The notes: generated from the letters alone by a model not told the origin. Shown: positions 8,839-16,990, numbered from the stretch's first letter. The stretch is 41,677 nucleotides of DNA from Bordetella parapertussis (GCA_945862135.1 CAMAYE010000007.1:1-41677); one strand, 5' to 3'. Program-made: numbers and translations.

Positions 8839-10359
8839 TCAGGCCGCTTTGGCCGGCTTGCGCTTCTTGGCTTGCGCCGCCGTGGCATGCATCGACGCAT
8901 ACGCCGCGTGCGCAGCAGCTTCAGCATCACCGACATGGACGGCGTAGCCCATGTCTTCCAGCACCGAACCCAGTGCCGACAGGCAAAGCATGACGTTGTC
9001 CGGACGGCAGGAATAGCCCATCAGGCCAAAGCGCCAGATCTTGCCGGCGAGCGGTCCGAGGCCGGCGCCGATCTCGAGGCCGAATTCGGAGAGCAGCGTC
9101 TTGCGCACTTCCGCTTCGTTGACGCCTTCGGGACAAAGCACGGCGTTCATCTGCGGCGCCTGGTACGGCGGCTTGACCAGGAATTTGAGACCCATGGCTT
9201 CAAGACCGGCCTTGAGCGCGGTGTGATGACGATCGACACGTGCCCAGGCGTTCTCCAGACCTTCTTCGCGAATCAGCAGCAGTGCTTCATGCAACGCAAA
9301 CAGAGAGTTGGTCGGTGCAGTGTGATGATAGGTACGGGTGGTTTCGCCCCAGTAGCCGAGCAGCAGATTCATGTCCATGAACCACGAATGAATCTTGTCC
9401 TTGCGCGACTTGACCCGCTCCACCACGCGCTCGGAGAACGTCACCGGCGACAGACCCGGCGTGCACGACAGGCACTTCTGGCTGGCAGAGTAGGCGGCGT
9501 CGATTTTCCACTCGTCGACCAGCACTGGCGAACCGCCGAGCGAGGTCACGGCATCGACGATGGTCAGCGCGTTGTATTTGTGCGCGATTTCGACCAGGGT
9601 CTTGGCATCGGACAACACGCCGGTGGAGGTTTCGGCATGGACAAAGGCCACCAGGCGCACATCGGGGTTTTTCTTCAGCGCGTCTTCGAGTTTCTGCGGG
9701 CTGACCGGTTCGCCCCAGGCGTCTTCAACAACGATCGGCGTGCCGCCGCAGCGTTCGACGTTTTCGATCATGCGGCCGCCGAACACACCGTTGCGGCAGA
9801 CAATGACCTTGTCGCCGGGCGCCACCAAGTTGACGAAGCAGAATTCCATGCCCACCGAACCCGGGCCCGAGATCGGGAAGGTCAGCGGATTTTTGGTCTG
9901 GTAGGTGTAACGCAACAGCGATTTCAGTTCTTCCATCATCTCGACAAACACCGGGTCGAGATAACCGATGGCCGGCTGGCTCATCGTGGTCAGCACGCGC
10001 GGATGAATCTCCGTCGGGCCGGGGCCCATCAAGGTGCGTTGCGGCGGGTGGAACGAATTGATGCGTTTGCTCGGCGCGTATCTGTCCATGTTGAATTCAC
10101 TCCCTGCAGTGGCGTTGGCTGAAAAATTTTCCCCGTCCGGCCGCGACTTCAGCTTCAGCGGCTTGCGCGCGGTGGCTTCGTTGAGCACTTCGACCGCGGC
10201 GATTTCGCCGCCGGTGACCTGCTCGACCTCCATCGCCCAGCGCGCCGGCACATATCCCGACTTGACCCAATGATTGACAACCGCGCGGTCGAGACGGAAG
10301 CGGCGGGCAACTTCGGCCTGGCTACCGAACAAATCGACGAGGCGAGTGGCGCAATTCAT
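8839..10359 (-). CDS. Helix-turn-helix / class V aminotransferase fusion (serine- or alanine-glyoxylate type)
   Basis: One uninterrupted frame of 506 codons with two parts. Residues 1-60 form a Cro/YdaS-like helix-turn-helix ([20 protein letters not shown], residues 11-30), and 61-90 look like a linker. Residues 91-506 are a class V PLP-dependent aminotransferase related to serine-glyoxylate and alanine-glyoxylate enzymes: [23 protein letters not shown], the pyridine-binding aspartate in [10 protein letters not shown] (Asp269) and the Schiff-base lysine in SASQK (Lys295). A basic KKRKPAK tail ends the protein. At Met91 (10089) a separate AGGGAG ribosome-binding site would yield a normal 416-residue enzyme, while the ATG at 10359 has a poor one. 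Either a fusion, the enzyme alone, or both may be made. The exact amino donor is not certain. Confidence 0.88.
   Translation of the reverse strand: MNCATRLVDLFGSQAEVARRFRLDRAVVNHWVKSGYVPARWAMEVEQVTGGEIAAVEVLNEATARKPLKLKSRPDGENFSANATAGSEFNMDRYAPSKRINSFHPPQRTLMGPGPTEIHPRVLTTMSQPAIGYLDPVFVEMMEELKSLLRYTYQTKNPLTFPISGPGSVGMEFCFVNLVAPGDKVIVCRNGVFGGRMIENVERCGGTPIVVEDAWGEPVSPQKLEDALKKNPDVRLVAFVHAETSTGVLSDAKTLVEIAHKYNALTIVDAVTSLGGSPVLVDEWKIDAAYSASQKCLSCTPGLSPVTFSERVVERVKSRKDKIHSWFMDMNLLLGYWGETTRTYHHTAPTNSLFALHEALLLIREEGLENAWARVDRHHTALKAGLEAMGLKFLVKPPYQAPQMNAVLCPEGVNEAEVRKTLLSEFGLEIGAGLGPLAGKIWRFGLMGYSCRPDNVMLCLSALGSVLEDMGYAVHVGDAEAAAHAAYASMHATAAQAKKRKPAKAA
10087..10105 (-). promoter_or_regulatory. Internal ribosome-binding site and start for the aminotransferase alone
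   Basis: On the minus strand AGGGAG (10105-10100) precedes ATG (10089-10087) by ten bases. The protein from this ATG begins [20 protein letters not shown] and has the normal family length and N-terminus. This is a better initiation region than that of the ATG at 10359. Confidence 0.6.
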
Positions 10360-10397
10360 GGCGGGTGACCGGGAACACGGTTACGGAAACGAGCCGT

Positions 10398-10426
10398 AAT
10401 TTAACATGGCAAATTTAGTTTGACAA
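10398..10426 (-). promoter_or_regulatory. Promoter of the HTH-aminotransferase gene
   Basis: On the minus strand TTGTCA (10426-10421, five of six matches) and TAAATT (10403-10398, four of six) are 17 bases apart. Transcription would start near 10391, giving a leader of about 31 bases. The -35 lies inside a palindrome. Confidence 0.55.
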
Positions 10427-10434
10427 GACAAACT
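10417..10434. promoter_or_regulatory. Palindromic operator candidate
   Basis: AGTTTG (10417-10422) and CAAACT (10429-10434) form a perfect inverted repeat around ACAAGA and cover the -35 of the promoter above. Small Cro-like proteins bind such short palindromes, and the gene downstream encodes such a domain, so autoregulation is a reasonable inference. The divergent Bug receptor gene begins 187 bases away. Confidence 0.45.
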
Positions 10435-10456
10435 TGGTTAATAAAAAATCTGTAAC

Positions 10457-10474
10457 TATTTGTTTTTATTGACT
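10457..10474 (+). repeat. AT-rich element, copy a
   Basis: TATTTGTTTTTATTGACT lies in the 261-base gap between the HTH-aminotransferase gene and the Bug receptor. It differs at one position from the element at 15178-15195. The inner 13 bases TTGTTTTTATTGA recur exactly at 27307-27319. It may be part of a promoter for the receptor gene, though no clean -10/-35 pair was found. The rest of the gap holds the promoter and palindrome described above and nothing else I recognise. Confidence 0.4.
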
Positions 10475-10620
10475 TATTTATTAAACCCTCCGCAACCACC
10501 ATGCCTCTATTAGTCAGCCATGATAGACTGCCGCCCTGTTGCAGCCCGATCCGCTACTACTTCATCAGCACCTCGCCACCCATCCATTCCTGCGATCAAC
10601 AACAACGAGGACTTCCACCC

Positions 10621-11592
10621 ATGAACCGTATCGCCTGCCTGCCGCTACTCGCCGCACTGCTGGGATTATCTGCGCCCGCTATGGCCGCCCAAACCGATGC
10701 TTATCCGAACAAGTCGATTCGACTGATCGTACCGTTCCCACCGGGTGGTGGCACCGACCTGGTGTCGCGCACCATTCAGCCTGGACTGAGCTCGTTGCTG
10801 GGACAACAGATCTTGATCGACAATCGCGGCGGTGCGCAGGGCAGCCTGGGCACGGCGATCGCTGCTGGGGCCAACCCTGACGGCTATACACTGGTGATCG
10901 CCGAAATCGGCGCTACGGCAGTGGCGCCGGCCCTGATGCCCAAACTGAGCTTCAATATTGCCAAGGACTTTGCCGGCATCAGCCAGCTGATCGAGCAGCC
11001 CTACATCATGACGGTGCACCCCAGCGTGCCGGTCAAGAACCTGGCCGAGTTCGTCAAACTTGCCCAGAGCAAACCAAACAGCATGAATTTCGGTTCCGGC
11101 AATGTCACCGCGCACATCGCACAGGAAGCTTTTTTCCAGACCGCCAAAATCAAGCTGACGCATATTCCTTATCGCGGTTCAGGCCCTTCAGTGGCCGCAG
11201 CGGTCGGCGGTGAAGTGCAGACGCTGTTCTCCGGCCCGGGCGCAGCCATCCCGCAAATCAAGGCCGGCAAGCTGCGCGCACTGGCGGTGACGACCTCGAA
11301 GCGTTCGCCGCAGTTGGCCGAAGTGCCGACACTGGCCGAACAGGGCTACAAGGGTTTTGCGATCTCCGGCTGGTACGGCCTGATGGGCCCGGTCGCCATG
11401 CCGAAGGAAGCCATCGTTACGCTGAACAAAGCGGTAACTACTGTACTCAAGGGCGAGGCGGGCAGCATGCTGCGCACCCGCGGCTATGAGCCAGTGCCGA
11501 CCACGCCAGCCGAGTTCGACAAGTTTATGCGCGCGGAAATCGAGCGCTGGGGCAAGGCCGTCAAGGAATACGGTATCAAGGCGGATTTCTAG
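10621..11592 (+). CDS. Bug/TctC-family periplasmic solute receptor
   Basis: A 323-residue secreted substrate-binding protein of the tripartite tricarboxylate transporter (TTT) family. The signal peptide covers about residues 1-22 (APAMA, then AQ). The family hallmark PFPPGGGTDLVSR follows at about 37-49, then QQILIDNRGGAQGSLGT and later IPYRGSGPSVAAAVGGEVQ. Such proteins bind organic acids or other small solutes in the periplasm. The frame is open upstream to 10501, but the ATG at 10621 has GAGGA about nine bases upstream and begins the signal peptide. No TctA or TctB membrane partners are encoded nearby, so it is a lone receptor, as is common in Burkholderiales. The ligand is unknown. Confidence 0.93.
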   Translation: MNRIACLPLLAALLGLSAPAMAAQTDAYPNKSIRLIVPFPPGGGTDLVSRTIQPGLSSLLGQQILIDNRGGAQGSLGTAIAAGANPDGYTLVIAEIGATAVAPALMPKLSFNIAKDFAGISQLIEQPYIMTVHPSVPVKNLAEFVKLAQSKPNSMNFGSGNVTAHIAQEAFFQTAKIKLTHIPYRGSGPSVAAAVGGEVQTLFSGPGAAIPQIKAGKLRALAVTTSKRSPQLAEVPTLAEQGYKGFAISGWYGLMGPVAMPKEAIVTLNKAVTTVLKGEAGSMLRTRGYEPVPTTPAEFDKFMRAEIERWGKAVKEYGIKADF

Positions 11593-11600
11593 TCAAAGCC

Positions 11601-11619
11601 GGCGGACTCCTGGTCCGCC
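11601..11619. terminator. Possible terminator between convergent genes
   Basis: GGCGGAC (11601-11607) and GTCCGCC (11613-11619) form a seven-pair stem with a TCCTG loop, eight bases after the receptor stop and just before the end of ttcA. There is no T-tract on either side, so termination would be weak. Confidence 0.4.
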
Positions 11620-11623
11620 CCAC

Positions 11624-12493
11624 TCACTCGCTGTCAAACGCCGTGTCGCCGTCGGCAACCGGCGCGCCGGTTGCCCTTACGGCGGCAAAATCGAACAACG
11701 TGCGGTCCATCAGATGCGAAGGCCGCACGTTCTGCAGGCTGGTCAGTATGGTTTCCACTCGACCGGGATGACGTTTTTCCCATTCACGCAGCATGGCCTT
11801 CATTTCCTTGCGCTTGAGATTTTCCTGTGACCCGCACAAGGTGCACGGGATGATCGGAAACTGGCGCAGCGCCGCATACGCCTCAAGATCCGTCTCCTCG
11901 CAATAAGCCAGCGGCCGGATCACCACATTGCGGCCGTCGTCGGACACCAGCTTGGGCGGCATCGACTTCAGCTTGCCGCCATAGAACATGTTCAGCATGA
12001 AAGTTTCAATGATGTCATCTCGATGATGACCCAACGCAATCTTTGTCGCGCCCAGCTCCTGCGCCACGCGATACAACACGCCACGGCGCAGCCGTGAGCA
12101 CAAGGAGCACATGGTCTTGCCTTCGGGGATCACCCGCTTGACGATGCTGTAGGTATCCTGGTTTTCAATGTGAAACGGCACACCAAGTCTGGTCAAGTAC
12201 TCAGGCAGCACGTGCTCCGGAAACCCGGGCTGTTTCTGGTCAAGATTGACGGCGACGATATCGAAAGTAATCGGCGCATGGCTGCGCAGATGCAGCAGGA
12301 TGTCGAGCAGCGCATAACTGTCCTTGCCGCCGGAGAGGCAGGCCATCACCTTGTCACCTTCGCGGATCATGTCGAAATCGGCAATCGCCTGCCCGGCTTG
12401 GCGGCGCAGTCTTTTGACCAGTTTGTTGGACTCGTAATGATCGCGGCGTTCGCGGTTGCTGCGCGGCGTGATGTTGATGACCTGGGTATCCAT
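11624..12493 (-). CDS. ttcA: tRNA 2-thiocytidine(32) synthetase TtcA
   Basis: Adds sulfur to cytidine 32 of certain tRNAs in the cytoplasm, using ATP and an iron-sulfur cluster. The 289 residues show the PP-loop SGGKDS (54-59) with the conserved opening [20 protein letters not shown], then the CXXC pair in [10 protein letters not shown], the GHHRDD motif and a further CTLCGSQ motif. These cysteines are the expected cluster ligands. GGAG lies nine bases before the ATG. A perfect seven-pair hairpin (12507-12526) ends directly at this ribosome-binding site. It follows a pteridine reductase-like gene on the same strand after 64 bases and converges with the Bug receptor gene. Confidence 0.97.
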   Translation of the reverse strand: MDTQVINITPRSNRERRDHYESNKLVKRLRRQAGQAIADFDMIREGDKVMACLSGGKDSYALLDILLHLRSHAPITFDIVAVNLDQKQPGFPEHVLPEYLTRLGVPFHIENQDTYSIVKRVIPEGKTMCSLCSRLRRGVLYRVAQELGATKIALGHHRDDIIETFMLNMFYGGKLKSMPPKLVSDDGRNVVIRPLAYCEETDLEAYAALRQFPIIPCTLCGSQENLKRKEMKAMLREWEKRHPGRVETILTSLQNVRPSHLMDRTLFDFAAVRATGAPVADGDTAFDSE

Positions 12494-12506
12494 AGCGTTT
12501 AACTCC

Positions 12507-12526
12507 GGCGCGGATTGAACCGCGCC
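12507..12526 (-). other. Hairpin abutting the ttcA ribosome-binding site
   Basis: GGCGCGG (12507-12513) and CCGCGCC (12520-12526) pair perfectly around a six-base loop. On the minus strand the stem ends directly at the GGAG of ttcA. It could affect ribosome access or act as a weak terminator for the upstream gene; no T-tract follows. Confidence 0.4.
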
Positions 12527-12557
12527 TGTTGATACATTAAATGATTTTCAGAATAAC

Positions 12558-13307
12558 TTAGAGAACAATACTGCGGCCGCCGTCGACGGCAATGATCTGC
12601 CCGGTCACATACTTCGCGGTGGCAAGAAATTCGACGGCGCCGGCAATATCATCGGGCTCACCGGTGCGTTTCAGCACCGACCGGTCGAGTATGCGCTGCC
12701 GCTCGTCTTCATTCTGCCATTCCGGCCCATCGGGCCACAGGATGGCGCCCGGCGACACACCGTTGACCCGCACTTCGGGCCCCAGTTCCAGCGCCAGTGA
12801 TCGTGTCAACGCCAGCAGGCCGCCTTTCGCCGCGGTATAGACCATGTGATCTGCCAGCGGCCGCTCGGCATGAATGTCGATGATGTTGACGATACAGCCC
12901 TGCGCGCGGCGCAACTCTGGAGCGGCAGCCTGCGACAGAAAAAGCGGCGCCTTCAGATTGGTGCCCATCAGATCATCCCAGGCCTTCGCGTCAATCTGCC
13001 CGAAGGGCGTTGCGTAAAAGCTGGACGCGTTGTTGATAAGCACATCCAGTCCGCCGTACGCCGAGACGGTCCGCTGCATCAGCGCAAGCGGTGCGCCGCC
13101 TTCGAGCAAATCCGCCTGCACAAGCACCGCTGAACCTGACCGCAATCCGTTGAGTTCATGCACCAGTGTCTGCGCATCGTGCTGCGAACGATTGCAATGC
13201 ACGATCACATTTGCACCGGCTGCATGCAAACGGCGACAGATGGCGGCACCGACGCGGCGTGCGCCGCCGGTGACCAGTGCAGTCTTGTCGTTCAGTGAAG
13301 CGTTCAT
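12558..13307 (-). CDS. Pteridine reductase-like SDR oxidoreductase
   Basis: A 249-residue NADPH-dependent short-chain dehydrogenase. The nucleotide-binding motif is TGGARRVG (residues 13-20), the arginine-rich form seen in pteridine reductases and FolM. The INNASSFYATPFG segment, the catalytic tyrosine and lysine of YTAAK and the SPGAILWPDG loop also match that group. It probably reduces biopterin or dihydrofolate-type substrates, but activity has to be inferred. It is transcribed toward ttcA and diverges from the MidA-type methyltransferase, with 61 bases between the starts. The ATG at 13307 has no strong ribosome-binding site. Confidence 0.85.
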   Translation of the reverse strand: MNASLNDKTALVTGGARRVGAAICRRLHAAGANVIVHCNRSQHDAQTLVHELNGLRSGSAVLVQADLLEGGAPLALMQRTVSAYGGLDVLINNASSFYATPFGQIDAKAWDDLMGTNLKAPLFLSQAAAPELRRAQGCIVNIIDIHAERPLADHMVYTAAKGGLLALTRSLALELGPEVRVNGVSPGAILWPDGPEWQNEDERQRILDRSVLKRTGEPDDIAGAVEFLATAKYVTGQIIAVDGGRSIVL

Positions 13308-13356
13308 GAGCTGTTTTGATCTTGGGAGCGAACGTAAATTGTTGTTTATTTTAGCG

Positions 13357-13362
13357 TATTAT
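13357..13362 (+). promoter_or_regulatory. Possible -10 of a leaderless methyltransferase message
   Basis: TATTAT lies seven bases before the GTG chosen as start of the methyltransferase gene, so transcription would begin at or next to the start codon. The -35 region is poor, so confidence is limited. Confidence 0.35.
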
Positions 13363-13368
13363 CCCGCC

Positions 13369-14529
13369 GTGACTTTTTCGCATGAGAACAATGCACTGCC
13401 TCAGCCGTCGGCCGATGCCTTGGCGGTCAGTCAGCAACTGAAGGTGCTGATCAACGCCGAAATCGGGCTCAACAGCGGCTGGATCAGCTTTGCGCGTTTC
13501 ATGGAACTCGCACTTTACGCCCCGGGATTGGGGTATTACAGCGCCGGAAGTCGCAAACTGGGCGCTGCAGGTGACTTTGTCACTGCGCCGGAACTGTCGC
13601 CGCTGTTCGGACGCACGCTGGCGTGTCAGCTCGCCGAACTGCTCGCGCAGGACATTCCCGACATCATCGAACTCGGCGCCGGCAGCGGCGCACTCGCGGC
13701 GGTGCTGCTCGACGAACTCGCTGCGCTCGGGAAACTGCCGCAGCGTTATCGCATCCTTGAAGTCAGCGCCGATCTGCGCGAACGGCAGCAGGCGCTGCTG
13801 CAGTCCAGAATCCCGCAGCATTTATCCCGCGTCGAATGGCTGAATCACCTGCCCGAACGCATCAATGCCGTGGTCATCGGCAATGAAGTGCTCGATGCAC
13901 TGCCGGTGCACCGCATACGCGCCGACAATGGGGGCATCGCTGAAATCGGCGTCATCACCACGGAACACGGCTACGCCTGGTCAACACGACCCGCCACCGG
14001 CGCGCTCGCCGCCTCAGCGATGCAACAACAACTCCCCGATGACTACGAAACCGAAATCAGCCTCGCGGCACCGGCGCTGATCGCGGATCTGGCCCAACGC
14101 CTTGATCACGGCGTTTTGCTGTTCATCGATTATGGTTTCCCGGCGCGCGAATTTTTCCATCCGCAGCGCAACCGCGGCACGCTGATGTGCCATTACCGCC
14201 ACCACGCACACGACGATCCGTTTTTATGGCCGGGCCTGCAGGACATCACCGCACATGTCGACTTCAGCGCGGTCGCGCAGGCCGGCGCCAGACTGGATCT
14301 TCTGGGTTACGTGAATCAGGCGCAGTTCCTGATCAACTGCGGCATCACCGCGCTGCTGGCGGAAATACCGGCTTCGGACGTGGCGCGTTATGCGCCGCTG
14401 GCCGCACAGGCACAGCAACTGCTGTCGCCGGCGGAGATGGGTGAACTGTTCAAGGTCATCGCGCTGGGGCGCGGCATTGCATCACCGCTGACCGGCTTCA
14501 GTCGCGGCGACAAATCGCACACCCTCTGA
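13369..14529 (+). CDS. MidA/NDUFAF7-type SAM-dependent methyltransferase
   Basis: A class I methyltransferase of 386 residues from the GTG at 13369. The family N-terminus GWISFARFMELALYAPGLGYYSAG is followed by GDFVTAPELSPLFG, the SAM-binding ELGAGSGALAAVLLDEL and GNEVLDALPVHR. The mitochondrial relative NDUFAF7 methylates an arginine in a complex I subunit; the bacterial substrate is not firmly known. The frame stays open further upstream, including an ATG at 13306, but that part overlaps the divergent gene and lacks family similarity. No Shine-Dalgarno precedes the GTG, and a TATTAT seven bases upstream suggests a leaderless message. It converges on the GST gene, with seven bases between stops. 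Confidence 0.88.
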   Translation: MTFSHENNALPQPSADALAVSQQLKVLINAEIGLNSGWISFARFMELALYAPGLGYYSAGSRKLGAAGDFVTAPELSPLFGRTLACQLAELLAQDIPDIIELGAGSGALAAVLLDELAALGKLPQRYRILEVSADLRERQQALLQSRIPQHLSRVEWLNHLPERINAVVIGNEVLDALPVHRIRADNGGIAEIGVITTEHGYAWSTRPATGALAASAMQQQLPDDYETEISLAAPALIADLAQRLDHGVLLFIDYGFPAREFFHPQRNRGTLMCHYRHHAHDDPFLWPGLQDITAHVDFSAVAQAGARLDLLGYVNQAQFLINCGITALLAEIPASDVARYAPLAAQAQQLLSPAEMGELFKVIALGRGIASPLTGFSRGDKSHTL

Positions 14530-14536
14530 CGCAGCC

Positions 14537-15160
14537 TCAGATTTTCGGCACCGCCATGCCCCGCTGCACCGCGGGCCGCGCCGAAATGCGGTCATACCAG
14601 CGCTTCACGTTCGGAAAATCGTTGAGATCGGTTTTGTGCCACTCATGGCGGGCGATCCACGGATAGGTCGCCATTTCGGCGATGGTGTATTCGCCGCCGG
14701 CCAGCCATTCGTGGTTCGCCAGATGCGCATCCAGCACGCCATAAAGCCGCCGCGTTTCCGCGACATAACGTTCGATTGCATAAGGCACCGGCTCTTTCGC
14801 CGCGCGCAGAAAATGATGCACCTGGCCGAACATCGGGCCGACACCGCCCATCTGGAACATCAGCCACTGCAGCGCGTCGTAACGGCCACGCACGGCTTGC
14901 GGCAGAAACTTGCCGGTTTTGCCGGCGAGATAAATCAGGATTGCACCGGACTCCATCAATGCGATCGGTTTTCCGTCGGGGCCATCGGGATCGACGATCG
15001 CCGGAATCTTGCTGTTGGGATTGATCGCGACGAATTCAGGTTTGAACTGGTCGCCCTTGCCGATGTTGATTGCATGGGTCCGGTACGGCAGTCCGCATTC
15101 CTCCAGCATGATCGAAATCTTGCGGCCGTTGGGAGTAGTCCAGGTATAAAAATCGATCAT
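14537..15160 (-). CDS. Glutathione S-transferase family protein, YfcG/YghU-like
   Basis: A 207-residue cytoplasmic protein with an N-terminal thioredoxin-like domain (about 1-82) and a C-terminal helical domain (about 90-200). The opening MIDFYTWTTPNGRKISIMLEE, with Thr-Thr-Pro-Asn at the active site instead of a cysteine, and the NPNSKIPAIVD and LMESGAILIYLA motifs match the YfcG/YghU group. E. coli members of this group reduce disulfides with glutathione. GGAGG lies seven bases before the ATG. It follows cca by 33 bases on the same strand, with an AT-rich element in the gap. Confidence 0.93.
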   Translation of the reverse strand: MIDFYTWTTPNGRKISIMLEECGLPYRTHAINIGKGDQFKPEFVAINPNSKIPAIVDPDGPDGKPIALMESGAILIYLAGKTGKFLPQAVRGRYDALQWLMFQMGGVGPMFGQVHHFLRAAKEPVPYAIERYVAETRRLYGVLDAHLANHEWLAGGEYTIAEMATYPWIARHEWHKTDLNDFPNVKRWYDRISARPAVQRGMAVPKI

Positions 15161-15177
15161 TGCGGAGCCTCCGTAAA

Positions 15178-15195
15178 TATTTGTTTATATTGACT
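15178..15195 (+). repeat. AT-rich element, copy b
   Basis: TATTTGTTTATATTGACT matches copy a (10457-10474) at 17 of 18 positions, and similarity continues for about ten more bases. It lies between cca and the GST gene, touching the cca stop codon. A stretch this AT-rich stands out against the surrounding GC-rich sequence. Confidence 0.4.
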
Positions 15196-16312
15196 ATTTT
15201 ATTGATTCTTTGACTGCGTCCTGAATCGCGGCCAGGCGCGCCTGCGCCACCGCCGCCTTGATGCCGTCGGGCGTTTTTTGCGTGCGCGCCACCGCGCCGG
15301 CATCCACCGCCAGTGCCGCCTCATGCGCGCGCCGCAAACGCTTGCGTGCCGCATCGCTGCCGGCCACACCGGCCAGCGAGGCTTCGATCAGATCGCGCAA
15401 ACGTTCAGGTCGGCGCCAGGCGTCGCTCGCATCCAGCACCTGCATCAATTCGTCCGCATCGAGTTCCGCACCATCGGCCAGTGCATTGCCGTGGCGCGCT
15501 GCGAGCAGGGCCAGATCGCGACAGCTTGCCGGTGCGCGCAGCCGGGTGCACAAGGCATCCACGGCCTCCGGTTCCAGTGCGCGCAACAGCGCGGCAAAAC
15601 GCACATCCAGTGATGTCGCTGCAGCAGCAGCCGCATCCAGCGCAGTCATCGCTTCATCGGCACGGCCTTCTTCGTACAGGCTATCGAGTTGTGGCAGCAC
15701 CCGCGCCAGTGCGCCACAGTCGCGCAGGATCACGAACATCGCCGAAGGTGATTTTTCCATCAACCCTTTCGCCAGTTCCTGCCAGACGCGCTCGGCCACC
15801 AGCGCATCGGCCTCGCCGGCCTCCACCATCTGCACCATCAGCGCCTGTGTTTCGGGCGCGACGGTGAAATCAAAACGCGCGGCAAAACGCGCGACGCGCA
15901 GGATGCGCACCGGATCTTCGGCGAACGCCGGACTGACATGGCGCAGAATGCCTTCGCCCAGGTCATCGGCGCCGTGATGCGGATCGATCAACTGGCCGTC
16001 ACCATCGCGCGCCATCGCGTTGATGGTCAGGTCGCGGCGCTGCAGGTCTTCTTCCAGAGTGACATCCGGCGCCGCGTGAAAGGTGAAACCGTGATAACCG
16101 GGCGCGGTTTTGCGCTCAGTACGTGCGAGTGCATACTCCTCATGGGTCTGCGGATGCAGGAACACCGGAAAGTCGCGGCCGACCGGGCGGAAGCCCTGCT
16201 TCACCATTTCTTCCGGAGTCGCGCCGACCACCACGTAATCGCGGTCCTGCACCGGCAGGCCGAGCATTTCGTCGCGCACCGCGCCGCCGACCGTATAGAT
16301 TTGCATGGCCAT
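15194..16312 (-). CDS. cca: CCA-adding tRNA nucleotidyltransferase, without a recognisable HD motif
   Basis: Adds or repairs the 3' CCA end of tRNAs. The 372 residues open with IYTVGGAVRDEMLGLPVQDRD, where the nucleotidyltransferase GGAVRD loop and the catalytic DRD are clear. EEDLQRRDLTINAMA, DPHHGADDL and EDPVRILRVARFAARF follow, as in bacterial class II enzymes of the E. coli type. The E. coli protein has 412 residues and a C-terminal HD phosphohydrolase domain with an HDLGK motif. Here the equivalent stretch reads VRFAALLRALEPEAVDAL with no HD, so the phosphatase activities are probably lost. The ATG at 16312 has GAGG ten bases upstream; an ATG two codons later is possible. Confidence 0.93.
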   Translation of the reverse strand: MAMQIYTVGGAVRDEMLGLPVQDRDYVVVGATPEEMVKQGFRPVGRDFPVFLHPQTHEEYALARTERKTAPGYHGFTFHAAPDVTLEEDLQRRDLTINAMARDGDGQLIDPHHGADDLGEGILRHVSPAFAEDPVRILRVARFAARFDFTVAPETQALMVQMVEAGEADALVAERVWQELAKGLMEKSPSAMFVILRDCGALARVLPQLDSLYEEGRADEAMTALDAAAAAATSLDVRFAALLRALEPEAVDALCTRLRAPASCRDLALLAARHGNALADGAELDADELMQVLDASDAWRRPERLRDLIEASLAGVAGSDAARKRLRRAHEAALAVDAGAVARTQKTPDGIKAAVAQARLAAIQDAVKESIK

Positions 16313-16324
16313 GGTGGTCGCGCC

Positions 16325-16990
16325 TCAGCGTCGCGCGAGATAACGCTTGTCGTCAAACAACAGGACCCATTGCGGGTAATACGCAACCATCAGTGCCATG
16401 CTCATCCCGGTGATAAAAGCCTCGCCCCAGGCCAGCAGCAGGGCGTAGGGCAGATAGTACTCTGTCAGATACGCAACGGCATATGTACCGGCAGCGGCGT
16501 GAAGCGCGACGGTAGCGGCAGCGCTGACCGCCATCGCCAATGCCGCCGACAGGAATCCAGCAACAAAAATGAACACAAATATATTCGGTGGCAGGCGGCT
16601 TTCGATGAGCCTCAACAACAACCAGGAAACCCATACCGGCACTGCGCCGGCGAGCAGTGCATTCGCCGGATAACCGTCAAACGCTGCAATGCCGGTGGCC
16701 GCCACACCGGCCATCACCAGATACAGCGCCAACTGCGCCAGCCGCGGGCCGAACATCAGCATCAAAATGGTCGCACCGATCAGATGCAGCATCAGGCCGG
16801 GCTTGACGCTGTAACGAATGCACCACAGCGTGAAGATCACCGCGATCGCCGCACACCACAGGTTGAGCCGCGCCGGCTGGCGTAATGGTGTCCATGCGCT
16901 TTTTGCAAAGAGGGGCAACAACGTGACGATCCACAGCCCCCATAGTGCCTGCTGCCACGCTGCGGGAAAAACACCGGTCGGCGTATTCAC
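16325..16990 (-). CDS. CbiM-like energy-coupling factor permease family protein
   Basis: A 221-residue membrane protein with about six or seven hydrophobic helices (for example residues 15-30, 44-60, 66-100, 115-127, 139-165 and 175-206). The segment SVKPGLMLHLIGATILMLMFG, with a His in a membrane helix, and LLAWGEAFITGMSM match predicted CbiM-related permeases annotated as energy-coupling factor components. CbiM proteins take up cobalt or nickel, but the metal-binding MHI N-terminus of true CbiM is absent and no ATPase or T-component is near. The start is a GTG without a good ribosome-binding site. It lies 12 bases before cca in the same series. Substrate unknown. Confidence 0.75.
   Translation of the reverse strand: MNTPTGVFPAAWQQALWGLWIVTLLPLFAKSAWTPLRQPARLNLWCAAIAVIFTLWCIRYSVKPGLMLHLIGATILMLMFGPRLAQLALYLVMAGVAATGIAAFDGYPANALLAGAVPVWVSWLLLRLIESRLPPNIFVFIFVAGFLSAALAMAVSAAATVALHAAAGTYAVAYLTEYYLPYALLLAWGEAFITGMSMALMVAYYPQWVLLFDDKRYLARR

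Noticed and set aside
8872-10122. A long open frame on the plus strand opposite the aminotransferase
   Set aside because: It is histidine- and arginine-rich shadow sequence from GC-rich codons, with no recognisable domain.
13030-13368. A longer methyltransferase reading frame beginning at 13030
   Set aside because: It runs through the pteridine reductase gene on the opposite strand and has no similarity to the MidA family.
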